A stretch of DNA of 64,000 bases from Bacillota bacterium (GCA_023623175.1 JAMNXU010000026.1:74383-138382), one strand, 5' to 3'. Positions 42,669 to 51,456 are shown, counted from the first letter of the stretch. Notes: a model not told the origin generated them from the sequence alone. Program-made: numbers and translations.

Positions 42669-43189
42669 CAGTTCAACTCCTGTTGTCGATTTATTTCTTT
42701 ATTAAACAAAAACCGCCCGGTTTAATTGTTTAATTGTTTTGTCTTAATTAATTGTTTAATGCTTTAATTAGCTTAACTTTTATTTTTTGATTTTAATAAG
42801 CCTAATTCTTAATTAACTCAAATTCATAACTAACACAATTCTAAATTTGCTTAATTAATTAACTTGTTTCAATGCCTTAATTATCTCAATTCAGCTCAAT
42901 TATATATTAAACGCGAATATTTTGGAAGCTGTGCATTATGTTCTGCTCTTCCCGGCTTGTTGTTCCGAGCCTGTGCCCAAGCCGGATTCCCGGTTACCGT
43001 CCCGGCCTGTTTCAGCATATCTCCCGATCGGTTTCAAGTTTATGCCTGTTCTGTTTTCCTCCAATGTATCGGCCGGTCCCCTGTGCTGGTATGTTTTTCA
43101 CTGTTCCGACGCTATTTCCTGTTACTGCACCGGTCTGATTCTTACTGCCGTCACAGCAGGTTCCCGGTTACTGCCCGGTCTGTTTCCCG
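42669..43189. repeat. 521-base self-similar spacer in two word-sets
   Basis: The first part (about 42715-42910) is built of TTAATT, TTAATTG and CTCAATT variants. The second (about 42950-43189) is GC-rich and built of CCCGGTTAC, CTGTTACTGC and CCGGTCTG variants. TTCCCGGTTACTGCCCG (43161-43177) recurs with one base missing at 43184-43199, covering the stop codon of the NagZ-like gene. No coding frame looks genuine. Confidence 0.75.
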
Positions 43190-44515
43190 TTACTGCCCGC
43201 GCGAAACCCGCTTATTTATATTTTTAATTAATTCGTTAATATAACCCACGTCAGCGGGAGCGGTTTGCTCATCAGAAAGTCCGTACTTTTCTTTCAGTTT
43301 TAAAATCCTGTAAACACTGCTGTTTACGGTTTCCTCACTAATTGTTCCGTTCCTTGCGGCTTGCAGCAGGGCTTCAATTACCGCGACCTGTTTCGAATAA
43401 TCATGGCAGACGAGTATGATGTCGCTGCCGGCGTTTATTGATTTCACCGCCGCTTCCCCAATATCATAATTCTCCGCAATGGCTCCCATGGTCATGTCGT
43501 CGGTGATAACCACTCCGTCAAAGCCCATTTCACCGCGCAAAATGTCTGTTATGAAAACCCTGGACAGCGACGCGGGATTGTCACGGTCAATTTTCGGAAA
43601 CAGGATATGGGCGACCATGATCGCGTCAGCCTTGCTTTCAACAGCGCTGAAAAACGGCTGCAGTTCAAAGCTTTTGAGCCTTTCCATATCGCTTTCAACC
43701 ACCGGCAGCCCAACGTGGGAGTCTTCTGCAGTGTCTCCATGGCCGGGAAAATGCTTTACCACGGAAATCATGCCCTGCGACCGGATCCCCTTCATGACCT
43801 CCACGCCGAGTCTTGCCACCGGCCCGGGTTTTGTGCCAAAAGCCCTGTCTCCGATGACCTGGTTGTCAGGGTTGCTGTAAATATCCAATACAGGCGCGAA
43901 ATTTGTATTAAACCCCAGGGCTTTTAAAACCTTTGCAGTCACGCTGCCAAAATCAAAGGCTACATTGCCGTCGCCCAGGTCCCCTATGGTTTTTGCCGAA
44001 GGCAATCGCCCCAGTTCGCCGGGCAGCCTTGAAACCCTTCCTCCCTCTTCATCCACTGATATAAAAAGGGGGATCCCGTTTGCCGCATTCAAAGCCCTGA
44101 GAGAATTTATCAGGCTCAGCGTCTGCGCTGCGTCCCGGATGTTTCTTTTAAAAAGTATAAATCCTCCGGCGTGGTAGTCTTCCACCATGTGCCTGGAATT
44201 CTCGTCAATGGTATGGCCCCCGAGACCGACGATCACCATTTGACCAATTTTTTCTTCAATGGTCATTTCGGCAATTTTTTCCATGATACTGTCCGGCTCG
44301 CCTTTCTCATCGGTTTGATCCGCCTGCTCTTGATTCGCCTGCTCTTCCCTTCCTCCGGCATAGTTTCCGTCGCCGCTGTTGCCGCTGTCAGCGCAGTCGT
44401 CCGATATACCAAAAAACCCGCAGGCTGATGCAAATATCAGGGAAAATATTAATACCGGCAAGAGTATTGCCTTTAATATCCGTGTCCATCTTCTGAAAAT
44501 CCATGTCCATCGCAA
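43190..44515 (-). CDS. NagZ-like beta-N-acetylglucosaminidase lipoprotein (GH3)
   Basis: 441 residues. A basic, Trp-rich start is followed by a hydrophobic stretch and a lipobox SLIFASAC, then a Gly/Asp/Glu/Gln-rich linker. The GH3 domain begins near residue 75 (MTIEEKIGQMVIVGLGG), with the NagZ signature KHFPGHGDTAEDSHVGLP and the DDMTMGAI nucleophile region. It is expected to hydrolyse GlcNAc from peptidoglycan fragments outside the cell. The start is a TTG at 44515 with AGAGGAG upstream; the longer frame to 44581 lacks a site. Confidence 0.88.
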   Translation of the reverse strand: MRWTWIFRRWTRILKAILLPVLIFSLIFASACGFFGISDDCADSGNSGDGNYAGGREEQANQEQADQTDEKGEPDSIMEKIAEMTIEEKIGQMVIVGLGGHTIDENSRHMVEDYHAGGFILFKRNIRDAAQTLSLINSLRALNAANGIPLFISVDEEGGRVSRLPGELGRLPSAKTIGDLGDGNVAFDFGSVTAKVLKALGFNTNFAPVLDIYSNPDNQVIGDRAFGTKPGPVARLGVEVMKGIRSQGMISVVKHFPGHGDTAEDSHVGLPVVESDMERLKSFELQPFFSAVESKADAIMVAHILFPKIDRDNPASLSRVFITDILRGEMGFDGVVITDDMTMGAIAENYDIGEAAVKSINAGSDIILVCHDYSKQVAVIEALLQAARNGTISEETVNSSVYRILKLKEKYGLSDEQTAPADVGYINELIKNINKRVSRGQ

Positions 44516-44628
44516 TGTAAAGCACTCCTCTTGGCAAAGCAATAACCACTGCACCAGGCACCGTCCGGCTATATAAGTCAAATGCCTTTGTACAAGACAA
44601 ATGCCTTTATATAGTGACGGGTGCCCGG

Positions 44629-44671
44629 AACAAAGAAAATATGGGCTTGCGCTTCACTGAAAAGCCCACAT
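44629..44671 (-). terminator. terminator of the bacteriohemerythrin gene
   Basis: ATGGGCTT (44641-44648) pairs with AAGCCC(A)CAT (44662-44671), one bulge. On the minus strand the tail is ATTTTCTTTG. Confidence 0.6.
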
Positions 44672-44763
44672 ACTGTATAACGATTTTTCATTTATTTTGT
44701 TCCAAAAGGAGTCTGTTAAACAATGAAAAACAAAATAACATGCGAAAAAAGTATATTTGCAAT

Positions 44764-44783
44764 AATTTACCGAGATTTACCGA
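44764..44783. repeat. 10-base tandem duplication over a stop codon
   Basis: AATTTACCGA (44764-44773) is followed directly by GATTTACCGA (44774-44783). The second copy contains the stop codon of the hemerythrin gene (44777-44779). Confidence 0.7.
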
Positions 44784-45193
44784 AGACCATGGCTGTTGAA
44801 AAACGCCCCGTACTTTGCGTCGGTTTTAAGTATATGGCCGGCTATCCAGTCGGAAATAAAGGTAATAAGCTCAATGACGGCTTCTCTCTGCATGTTGTCC
44901 AGGTCCTTGCTTTCGATTTTCTGAAGCTTTTTTCTGAAAAACATGTGCTCAATTTTATGGCTTTCCAGTTCCGGGTATCCGTACTGCTCCATAAGTATTT
45001 CTTCCTGGTCGAAATGGTAAACGGCATAATCCGCCAGTTCCGCAAGTATGCCGACTATTTCATCATAATGGTCAAAACCGTCATCGGCCATCACAAGATC
45101 GGAAATCCTTCCGCCTATCTCGAACAATTTCCTGTGCTGCCTGTCCAGTTCCCCGACATTAACGCTGAACTCGTCCTTCCATTTGAAATACAT
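44777..45193 (-). CDS. bacteriohemerythrin
   Basis: 138 residues of the diiron hemerythrin fold. The iron ligands are visible in order: His in LDRQHRKLFEIG, His and Glu in YAVYHFDQEEILMEQ, His in ELESHKIEHMFF, and the C-terminal His-Asp in DWIAGHILKTDAKY. It begins MYFKWKDEFSVNV as usual. In anaerobes such proteins bind O2 or serve oxygen sensing and scavenging. AGGGGGT precedes the ATG. The DUF2935 gene lies upstream on the same strand, and its terminator separates them. Confidence 0.93.
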   Translation of the reverse strand: MYFKWKDEFSVNVGELDRQHRKLFEIGGRISDLVMADDGFDHYDEIVGILAELADYAVYHFDQEEILMEQYGYPELESHKIEHMFFRKKLQKIESKDLDNMQREAVIELITFISDWIAGHILKTDAKYGAFFNSHGLR

Positions 45194-45432
45194 GATGATA
45201 CCCCCTGTATGTAATTATGATTTGAAAGTTTATAAGCTTCATATAATTGTCCTGTCACTGTTCAATCATCTGGCATCTGTCAGTTGCGTTTTCAAACGTG
45301 TTTCAGACAGCGTTCATTGCTGTATCGACACCGGTAGACAAGCAGGGTTCAAAGACCCCGGTCAGGCTTTTCCAAACTTTTTTCCATATATACCACTTGT
45401 GTCAAATCAAAAAACATTCATTTTGGCAATAT
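45194..45432. other. spacer upstream of hemerythrin, no gene seen
   Basis: AT-rich region carrying the presumed hemerythrin promoter. CTGTCA and TTCAAA words recur. No frame with a start site is evident. Confidence 0.4.
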
Positions 45433-45467
45433 GCAAAAAAATAAAGCCCCTGGTGCATTATACCAGG
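45433..45467 (-). terminator. terminator of the DUF2935 gene
   Basis: CCTGGT (45449-45454) and ACCAGG (45462-45467) form the stem, followed on the minus strand by GGCTTTATTTTTTTG. Confidence 0.8.
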
Positions 45468-45505
45468 AGCCGGCCCAGTCGGTTTCAGTTTTGCCCAAAC
45501 TTCTT

Positions 45506-46450
45506 TCAGCCCTGACCGAACATCTTCAGGAGACGCAGATAGTGGTTTGCTTCGCGCAATACGTGATCGCCGAGCAAAGGTATGATAATTGACCGGATCT
45601 TGCATTCAAGAAGTCCCTGGGTTCCCTGCGCCTTGAAGTCCCTGATAGCCTGTGTCGCCTTAAGGCTGTCGGCTGTGACCTTTGCGGGCTTAATGCTCTT
45701 CTCCAGGGCTGCTTTCGCCTCATCGGTCAGCTTGTCAAATTCCTTTCCGAAGTTGTTGGCCGCTTCTATCAAATCGTTTTCGGTCGGGTCGAGCAAGCCG
45801 CGGATAAATTTTGCGTGTTCAGCCATTATCCTGTTCCAGAAGGATTCCTGCTCCAGGGCCTCCTTGTTAATATCAATATTCTCCCTGTTTTGCAGCCTGC
45901 GGATCAGGCCCAGGTAGAGCCTTGCCTCGCGCATGATGTGGTCAATCAGCAGGGGATAGTTGACAGTGAACATTTTACACGACAAAACATCGGACAAAAT
46001 TCTCGCTTTGAACCGGATCAGCCCGTCAACAAGGTTCATTGCCCTCATATTGAGCATATATACGCTTCTCTCCAGCATCGGGCTGACAACGGTCGCATCT
46101 CCCGGCGACAGGGCAGTTTCAGCCTGCGTTATTCCCGTCGGTATTCTTACTCCCGTAAAGAAGGACGAAACCGATTCGGCTCTTAATGTATACGGCGTAA
46201 CCACTTCTCCGCTGCCCAGGACATCGCGGCTGACAACGCCGTTGGAAAGCGCAGCAACTTCGCTCAAAAGCCTGTCAAAGTCCATTCTGAACCTGTCGGC
46301 CTGCTGCGCAAAAACAACGTCCTTCGGCGTAAATCCCACCTGCAGGAAAAACGAGTGCTCCTTCATTATCCTCGCAAAGAAAAGATGCAGCTCCAGGGAC
46401 CGGCGAACGAAATCCGCACCCGAGAGCATGGTATTTTTACCTGAAAGCAT
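45506..46450 (-). CDS. DUF2935 hemerythrin-like metal-binding protein
   Basis: 314 residues made of two similar four-helix halves. Each half has the pattern W/H-FARIM-EH--F (LELHLFFARIMKEHSFFL; EQESFWNRIMAEHAKFI) and a later H-x-x-REA (DHIMREARLYLGL; DHVLREANHYLRL). The repeated EH and HxxREA residues look like metal ligands and the family is found in spore formers; no function is established. GGAGG lies nine bases before the first ATG. It sits upstream of bacteriohemerythrin, which supports an oxygen- or metal-related role. Confidence 0.85.
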   Translation of the reverse strand: MLSGKNTMLSGADFVRRSLELHLFFARIMKEHSFFLQVGFTPKDVVFAQQADRFRMDFDRLLSEVAALSNGVVSRDVLGSGEVVTPYTLRAESVSSFFTGVRIPTGITQAETALSPGDATVVSPMLERSVYMLNMRAMNLVDGLIRFKARILSDVLSCKMFTVNYPLLIDHIMREARLYLGLIRRLQNRENIDINKEALEQESFWNRIMAEHAKFIRGLLDPTENDLIEAANNFGKEFDKLTDEAKAALEKSIKPAKVTADSLKATQAIRDFKAQGTQGLLECKIRSIIIPLLGDHVLREANHYLRLLKMFGQG

Positions 46451-46611
46451 GGATTATTCCTCCATAAGACCATATATTACGCTTTATATTATGTTTGTGT
46501 TACATAATATGTTACTTTGAGAAAAAATGCGCCACTTTCAGGGAAACTTGCCTTATTATCTTCTGCAGGCGTACTTGAATACCGGGTTTAATGATTGCCG
46601 GAACCAGAAAC

Positions 46612-46639
46612 GTAAAAAAGGCGGCTGATTTATGCCGCC
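46612..46639 (-). terminator. terminator hairpin upstream of the DUF2935 gene
   Basis: GGCGGC (46620-46625) pairs with GCCGCC (46634-46639), followed on the minus strand by TTTTTTACG. It lies just after the orphan C-terminal fragment and may be that gene's original terminator. Confidence 0.75.
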
Positions 46640-46679
46640 CTGCAGGTATTTGGCTAATGATCAGCGAAAAATGTAAGGT

Positions 46680-46823
46680 TTAATAAATTATTTCACAGTT
46701 GCCGCCTGCAAAATCGTCTTTTAACCATGTAAGAACCTTTTCAAGCAACAGTCCTTCCCTTGCGGGCGTTCCGGCTTCATAGGTAGTTTTGACGGCCAGC
46801 GACAGGAACCGTAAAACTGGTGA
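46680..46823 (-). pseudogene. orphan C-terminal gene fragment
   Basis: A 47-codon open stretch on the minus strand ending in a TAA. It reads ...VKTTYEAGTPAREGLLLE, then KVLTWLKDDFAGGNCEIIY, and has coding-like codon use. There is no start codon with a site and it is cut upstream by an in-frame TGA. A terminator follows it directly. It looks like the remaining 3' end of a lost or rearranged gene beside the tRNA operon. I cannot identify the parent protein. Confidence 0.4.
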
Positions 46824-46858
46824 TCAAAGTTTGATTTTAGACAATGGGTTCAGACAAA

Positions 46859-46890
46859 TAAAAAACCTACAGAATACTAATTCTGTAGGT
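46859..46890 (-). terminator. terminator of the tRNA operon
   Basis: ACCTACAGAAT (46865-46875) pairs with ATTCTGTAGGT ending at 46890, with a four-base loop. On the minus strand it is followed by TTTTTTATTTG. Confidence 0.9.
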
Positions 46891-46892
46891 CT

Positions 46893-46967
<75 letters not shown>

Positions 46968-47000
46968 GTTTAGGTCAACAAAACCGCTGACCATAAAAAA

Positions 47001-47075
47001 TGGAGCGGGATACGAGATTCGAACTCGCGACTTTCACCTTGGCAAGGTGACACTCTACCACTGAGTTAATCCCGC
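47001..47075 (-). tRNA. tRNA-Gly (GCC)
   Basis: Acceptor GCGGGAT/ATCCCGC, D-arm with CTCAGTGGTAGAG, anticodon loop TTGCCAA with GCC, T-loop GTTCGAATC and encoded CCA. Confidence 0.95.
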
Positions 47076-47080
47076 GTGCG

Positions 47081-47156
<76 letters not shown>

Positions 47157-47196
47157 GTATAGAGGCGATGCTTTCAACATCTGCCTCTCTGCTGAA

Positions 47197-47273
47197 TGGC
47201 GACCCGGAAGGGGCTCGAACCCTCGACCTCCAGCGTGACAGGCTGGCATTCTAACCGACTGAACTACCGGGCC
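47197..47273 (-). tRNA. tRNA-Asp (GTC)
   Basis: Acceptor GGCCCGG/CCGGGTC, D-arm GTTCAGTCGGTTAGAAT, anticodon loop CTGTCAC with GTC, T-loop GTTCGAGCC and encoded CCA. First gene after the promoter. Confidence 0.95.
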
Positions 47274-47292
47274 ATCAAAAGCGGCAATATCT

Positions 47293-47320
47293 ATTATACA
47301 CGATTTGATCCGTTTGTCAA
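47293..47320 (-). promoter_or_regulatory. promoter of the tRNA operon
   Basis: On the minus strand TTGACA (47315-47320), 16-base spacer, TATAAT (47293-47298): a consensus promoter 20 bases before tRNA-Asp. Confidence 0.9.
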
Positions 47321-47417
47321 CTAAAAAGCGGTGGCAATTAATGTTTTAAGCGCTGGCAATAACGGCGCCATAGTCAGAATGATACTATAAAGGCATGCCT
47401 TTTGTCAATACGAAATT

Positions 47418-48305
47418 TTAGCGCGGTTCTTCCAATGAATTCAACAAATCCGTCAATTCCTTCTCCGTAAAATCATATTTTGCATTGCAGAAATGGCACT
47501 GGACTTCCGCACCCTTCTGCTCCTTTATCAGGCTGCGCAGTTCATCGGCGCCCAGGGCGACCAGGCCCCGTTCCATGCGCTCCCTTGAGCAGTTGCATTT
47601 AAACCTGCACGGCACCCTGTCGTTTATTTTCAGCCCTATTTCTCCGAGCATTTCACCCAGGATATCCTCGGGCGATTTGCCTGAAGCAATCAGGCTCGTC
47701 ACCGGGGGCTGCTCCGCCACCTTCTTTTCCAGGTATGAAATGATCTCCTCGTCAGCCTCAGGCATAAGCTGCAATATATATCCCCCGGCGCATATTATGG
47801 TTTCGTCCGCGTCCACGTAAACACCGAGCGAAACGGCCGAAGGTATCTGTTCCGAGATTGTAAAATAATATGCCATGTCTTCGGCTATCTCTCCCGACAT
47901 CAGCTTTACATACCCGATATAGGGTTCCCTGAGCCCGAGGTCGCGTATTATATTCAAATATCCCTTGCCGACGGCTCCCGCCACATCGAACTTACCTTTA
48001 TCGTTCAGCGGCAGGTATGTCTTGGGATTGTGCACATAGCCCCTTACATTCAAATTTGAATCGGATACAACCACGATTCCGCCAAGTGGTCCGTCCCCTT
48101 TTATCTGTATCGTCAGCGTATCCTTCTCGCCTTTCATCGAAACCGCCATCATTGCCGCCGCCGTCATCGTTCTTCCCAGCGCTACTGCGGCAAGGGGCGA
48201 AAGATCATGCACTTTTCTTGCGTCATTGACCATGTTGCCTGTAGAAGCCGCAAAGGCTCTTACAGAACCATTCCCTGCTGTCGCCCTGATTACATAGTCT
48301 TCCAT
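47418..48305 (-). CDS. hslO: Hsp33 redox-regulated chaperone
   Basis: 295 residues. The N-terminal chaperone domain has YVIRATAGNGSVRAFAAST and LGRTMTAAAMMAV. The C-terminal redox switch has the zinc-binding CxC in CRFKCNCSRERM and CxxC in EVQCHFCNAKYDF. Hsp33 becomes an unfoldase-type holdase when oxidation releases zinc. Length is typical. It stands as a single gene between the tRNA operon and csp. Confidence 0.95.
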   Translation of the reverse strand: MEDYVIRATAGNGSVRAFAASTGNMVNDARKVHDLSPLAAVALGRTMTAAAMMAVSMKGEKDTLTIQIKGDGPLGGIVVVSDSNLNVRGYVHNPKTYLPLNDKGKFDVAGAVGKGYLNIIRDLGLREPYIGYVKLMSGEIAEDMAYYFTISEQIPSAVSLGVYVDADETIICAGGYILQLMPEADEEIISYLEKKVAEQPPVTSLIASGKSPEDILGEMLGEIGLKINDRVPCRFKCNCSRERMERGLVALGADELRSLIKEQKGAEVQCHFCNAKYDFTEKELTDLLNSLEEPR

Positions 48306-48552
48306 CCAATCACTCCGTATATTTGATTATATAAAAATTGTTATTGTAAGCATGCATACAGATATTATCAAGAGGCATGCGGCACTGTCAGCACGCTATT
48401 GAATTATCTGCATACATATAACGTAACATCATCAGCATTCATATCAGTTCCATCAGCATGTATATTGGCATTGCATGCTAACATGCAATGCCTGTTACCC
48501 TCTTCCATGGTATGATTTTAGTCGTACCAAACGGAAATTACAATATTCCTGT
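48306..48552. repeat. spacer with GCATGC words and a perfect 11-bp hairpin
   Basis: CATGC, GCATG and ATCAGCAT words recur from about 48350. GGCATTGCATG (48467-48477) and CATGCAATGCC (48482-48492) form a perfect stem with a four-base loop but no T-run on either side, so it does not look like a terminator. No gene seen. Confidence 0.65.
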
Positions 48553-48589
48553 AAATTGAAAATCCCGGTATAAATCAATTATACCGGGA
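48553..48589 (-). terminator. terminator of csp
   Basis: TCCCGGTATAA (48563-48573) and TTATACCGGGA (48579-48589) form an 11-bp stem, followed on the minus strand by TTTTCAATTT. Confidence 0.85.
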
Positions 48590-48665
48590 AGTGTCAAGGT
48601 CTACATCATTTTATTATAAAGTTTGTACAAACTTTAAAATCGATACTGCAGCCTTTCCTGTTTGG

Positions 48666-48875
48666 TTAGTTTGCGTTTACTTTCTGTACATTGGCGGCCT
48701 GAGGTCCCTTTGCTCCGGCAACTACATCGAAGATAACCTCTTCGCCCTCTTCAAGGGTCTTGAAACCATCCATGGCTATGGCTGAAAAATGAACGAAAAC
48801 GTCATTGCCGTTTTCTCTTTCAATAAAGCCAAAACCTTTCTCCGCATTAAACCACTTAACTCTTCCTCTTTCCAT
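48666..48875 (-). CDS. cold-shock protein (CspA family)
   Basis: 69 residues. RNP1 (KGFGFIERE) and RNP2 (DVFVHFSAI) are intact in the OB-fold, and it begins [14 protein letters not shown]. It binds single-stranded RNA/DNA and melts RNA structure. The ATG at 48875 is chosen over one at 48884 because GGAGG directly abuts the latter. The promoter at 48985-49014 leaves a leader of about 100 bases. The C-terminus is slightly longer than in typical 66-residue relatives. Confidence 0.95.
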   Translation of the reverse strand: MERGRVKWFNAEKGFGFIERENGNDVFVHFSAIAMDGFKTLEEGEEVIFDVVAGAKGPQAANVQKVNAN

Positions 48876-48984
48876 TAACTTCATTCCTCCTGACGGTTAC
48901 TTTAGCCTGCCGAGTCAGATCAACTTATTAAGGACCTGCGTATCAGGAACCGCTTACTAAGGACCAACTCATTAAGCTAAAGTA

Positions 48985-49014
48985 AGTTTAACATAATTTC
49001 ATATTCTTTGTCAA
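48985..49014 (-). promoter_or_regulatory. promoter of csp
   Basis: On the minus strand TTGACA (49009-49014), 18-base spacer, TAAACT (48985-48990). Confidence 0.7.
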
Positions 49015-49099
49015 CTTAATAATTTTTATTTATTTACTGTAAAACATCGTTAACAAAATTTTATGTTTATAGTATACCGTCAGGATTAAATATTATACT

Positions 49100-49837
49100 T
49101 TACGGTTTCCTGCAAACAAAAAATATTCTTTCCGATTTTTCCCCGGGTGTGTCAAAGGTTAAATTGTCATACACTCCTATTATTTGCAGTTTTTCGGCCT
49201 CAAGGGCATCCGTAATCTCCCCGGCGGTATACGCCCTTTCCCTGTGGATTTCGTCCCAGCGCCTGTAAAGCGATCCTTCCCGGACCAGCAGCGTCAGGTC
49301 GAACTCGCAGATTTTTCTTTTTTCATCGTAGCGATTTTGCCACAAACATATGACATCATCGCCTAAATCATAAAAAAAATTATTCCCCAAAACCTTTTCA
49401 AACTTGTATTGAGTATTGATGTCAAAAATAAACAGTCCGCCGGTTTTGAGGTTTTCGCGGACTCGCCGGAACATTCTTTTAAGTTTTCTTTTGTCCGTAA
49501 TATAATTTACGCTGTCCAGCAGTGACACGATGCATTCCGTCGCTTCGAACAGCTCGAAATCTGCCATGTCCTGTTGAATGTACAATACGTCCAATCCTTT
49601 TTCAATGGCCTTGTTTTTGGCGCATGACAACATATCGGCCGAACGATCTATGCCGATAACGCTGTATCCCCTCGCGGCCATTTCACTGCAAAAGCTGCCC
49701 GTTCCGCAACCGAGGTCGACCAGGCTTTTCGGTTTTGCACCCGTTTTCTCAAATATGGATTCTATGTAATCCGCCCATTTTGAATAATCAATATCGGCGG
49801 TCAGTTTGTCATAAACGTAGGCAAAACCTTCGTACAT
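49100..49837 (-). CDS. class I SAM-dependent methyltransferase
   Basis: 245 residues with the Rossmann-like methyltransferase fold. Motif I is LVDLGCGTGSFCSEMA (about residues 39-54), the acidic end of strand 2 is VIGIDRSADML, and post-motif regions include IQQDMADFE and GLFIFDINTQYKFEKVLG. The N-terminus FAYVYDKLTADIDYSKWADYI matches the YqeM-type small methyltransferases of Firmicutes. The substrate is unknown. Its 5' end faces the SASP gene end, about 100 bases away on the same strand. Confidence 0.85.
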   Translation of the reverse strand: MYEGFAYVYDKLTADIDYSKWADYIESIFEKTGAKPKSLVDLGCGTGSFCSEMAARGYSVIGIDRSADMLSCAKNKAIEKGLDVLYIQQDMADFELFEATECIVSLLDSVNYITDKRKLKRMFRRVRENLKTGGLFIFDINTQYKFEKVLGNNFFYDLGDDVICLWQNRYDEKRKICEFDLTLLVREGSLYRRWDEIHRERAYTAGEITDALEAEKLQIIGVYDNLTFDTPGEKSERIFFVCRKP

Positions 49838-49938
49838 TCCTTCACCTTCTGAAGCAGCGCGCTCAGTAAACCGTCTGCCGCATGGAACAATACATAGAAC
49901 AAATATATCATTTTATTCTTCCCGTAGCAATAAAAAAT

Positions 49939-50145
49939 TCAAAAAAGAGCGGTCCATTCGCGGTTTTTCTGCCTGCCTTCGGGCTTGCCGGCAGCTTCCA
50001 TGGCTTTTTTTCTTTTTGTTATCAATCCCCCGATACGGCCGGTCTCCTTGGCCGACAGGCTTTTCCATCCGAACTTCAGGACCTTGTCAAGCAATCCAAG
50101 TTCGCCGGCTATCTCGTATTTAAGTTCTTCATTGTTTTTATCCAC
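49939..50145 (-). CDS. small acid-soluble spore protein, alpha/beta type
   Basis: 68 residues. LKYEIAGELGLLDKVLKFGWKS followed by LSAKETGRIGGLITKRKK is the alpha/beta SASP pattern, including the ETGRIGG germination-protease region. These proteins coat and protect spore DNA. The GTG at 50145 is preferred because GGAGGTG lies eight bases before it; the ATG at 50160 would put that site inside the gene. The C-terminus is lysine-rich and somewhat extended. It resembles the SspF-like subgroup. Confidence 0.85.
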   Translation of the reverse strand: MDKNNEELKYEIAGELGLLDKVLKFGWKSLSAKETGRIGGLITKRKKAMEAAGKPEGRQKNREWTALF

Positions 50146-50220
50146 AACACCCACCTCCATAGGTAATTATGTGGATAAAACTGCAACAATATACATTGCT
50201 TCCATATATAGCATCAATTT

Positions 50221-51456
50221 TTATTGCTGCTTCATTTTTTCCTTCAATATTTTCACTGCCGTTTGCAGCTGTATATCATCTTCGCGGGGTATATTGGCCA
50301 CAGGGAAACCCTTGTATTCTTCCCTGACCTCTATTTCCACGTCAGGCTCAATTCCCTTTTCATGGATACACACGCCTGACGGCGTAAAGTAGCGCGCTAT
50401 GGTGATATTAAGTCCCGAGCCGTCTTCCAGCGTTTTCATTCCCTGCACCAGGCCCTTGCCGAAGGTCCTGGTTCCGACGAGCGTTCCCCAGTTATTGTCC
50501 TTTATGGCTCCGGCCAATATCTCGGAAGCACTGGCGCTTCGTCCGTTTACTAGAACGACAATGGGCAGGTCTATGCAGCTGGCGTCGGAGTAATGGGTTT
50601 CCCTCCTCTTATACTTGTCTTCCGTATATACAATCATTCCTTCAGGCAGAATTATGTCGGCAATTCGCACTACCTGGTCAAAAGATCCGCCGGGATTGTC
50701 CCTCAGATCCAGTATCAGTCCTTTTATGCCGTTCATCATCAAATTGGTCATCTGATGGAAAAATGCCGGGGCCACTTCAAAATCGAACTTCTCGATCAGC
50801 ACATAACCGATGCGGTCCTCGAGGATTTCACTCTTAATGTTCAGACCGGTGACCTTTCTCCTTACTATTTCGAAAACCAGGAGCCTGTTTTCCGATGCCC
50901 TGTACACGGTAACAGTGACCTTGGTGTTTATCTCGCCCCTGAGCAGTTCCGAAATCTGGTCCAGGTCTCCGAGGGCGGTAACATCCCTGTCGTCCACCTT
51001 AACGATTTTGTCAGCGGGAAGCAAACCGGCTTCGCGGGCAGGAGATCCCTCATAGGTTTCTACCACGGTGGCCACATTGTTTTCATCCAGTGTCACGACG
51101 CAGCCTATTCCTACGTAGCTGCCCTCGAGACTCTCCATGTTTTTTTGCTGTTGTTCCACGGTGAGATAACGCGTGTAGGGGTCTTTCAGCGAGCTTGCCA
51201 TTCCCGCTATTGCTCCTTCCAGGAGCACATTTTCATCGACATCGAGGTAAAATTCCTTTTTCAGCAAATCCCTTACCTGGTTGAATTTCCTGATATTCTT
51301 CAGATCAACCGTATTTTTGTCAAAAGTTATTGAATAGTCCGGCGTGTAGTAATCCCATACATAGTATCCCCCTACCGTCGCCGAAAAAGTTATAACCGCC
51401 GTGATAACAATCGTTAAAATTCTTTCAGCCAAAAGGTTCCTGCGTTTGAGCCGCAT
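50221..51456 (-). CDS. C-terminal processing protease (S41 family)
   Basis: 411 residues. One N-terminal membrane segment (about 12-32), a PDZ domain (about 95-180; VGIGCVVTLDENNVATVVETYEGSPAREAGL) and an S41 peptidase with the catalytic Ser in NGRSASASEILAGA and Lys in TFGKGLVQ are visible. CtpA/CtpB proteases act outside the membrane; CtpB in Bacillus cleaves SpoIVFA during sporulation. The ATG at 51456 has AAGGAGTG upstream; an extension to 51528 is not preferred. It lies downstream of the ftsEX-M23 peptidase unit, as is common in Firmicutes. Confidence 0.93.
   Translation of the reverse strand: MRLKRRNLLAERILTIVITAVITFSATVGGYYVWDYYTPDYSITFDKNTVDLKNIRKFNQVRDLLKKEFYLDVDENVLLEGAIAGMASSLKDPYTRYLTVEQQQKNMESLEGSYVGIGCVVTLDENNVATVVETYEGSPAREAGLLPADKIVKVDDRDVTALGDLDQISELLRGEINTKVTVTVYRASENRLLVFEIVRRKVTGLNIKSEILEDRIGYVLIEKFDFEVAPAFFHQMTNLMMNGIKGLILDLRDNPGGSFDQVVRIADIILPEGMIVYTEDKYKRRETHYSDASCIDLPIVVLVNGRSASASEILAGAIKDNNWGTLVGTRTFGKGLVQGMKTLEDGSGLNITIARYFTPSGVCIHEKGIEPDVEIEVREEYKGFPVANIPREDDIQLQTAVKILKEKMKQQ

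Noticed and set aside
48897-48985. Ten-base inverted repeat TTACTTTAGC/GCTAAAGTAA around the csp leader as a cold-shock RNA switch
   Set aside because: The outer arm overlaps the -10 element, so most of it would not be in the transcript from the visible promoter.
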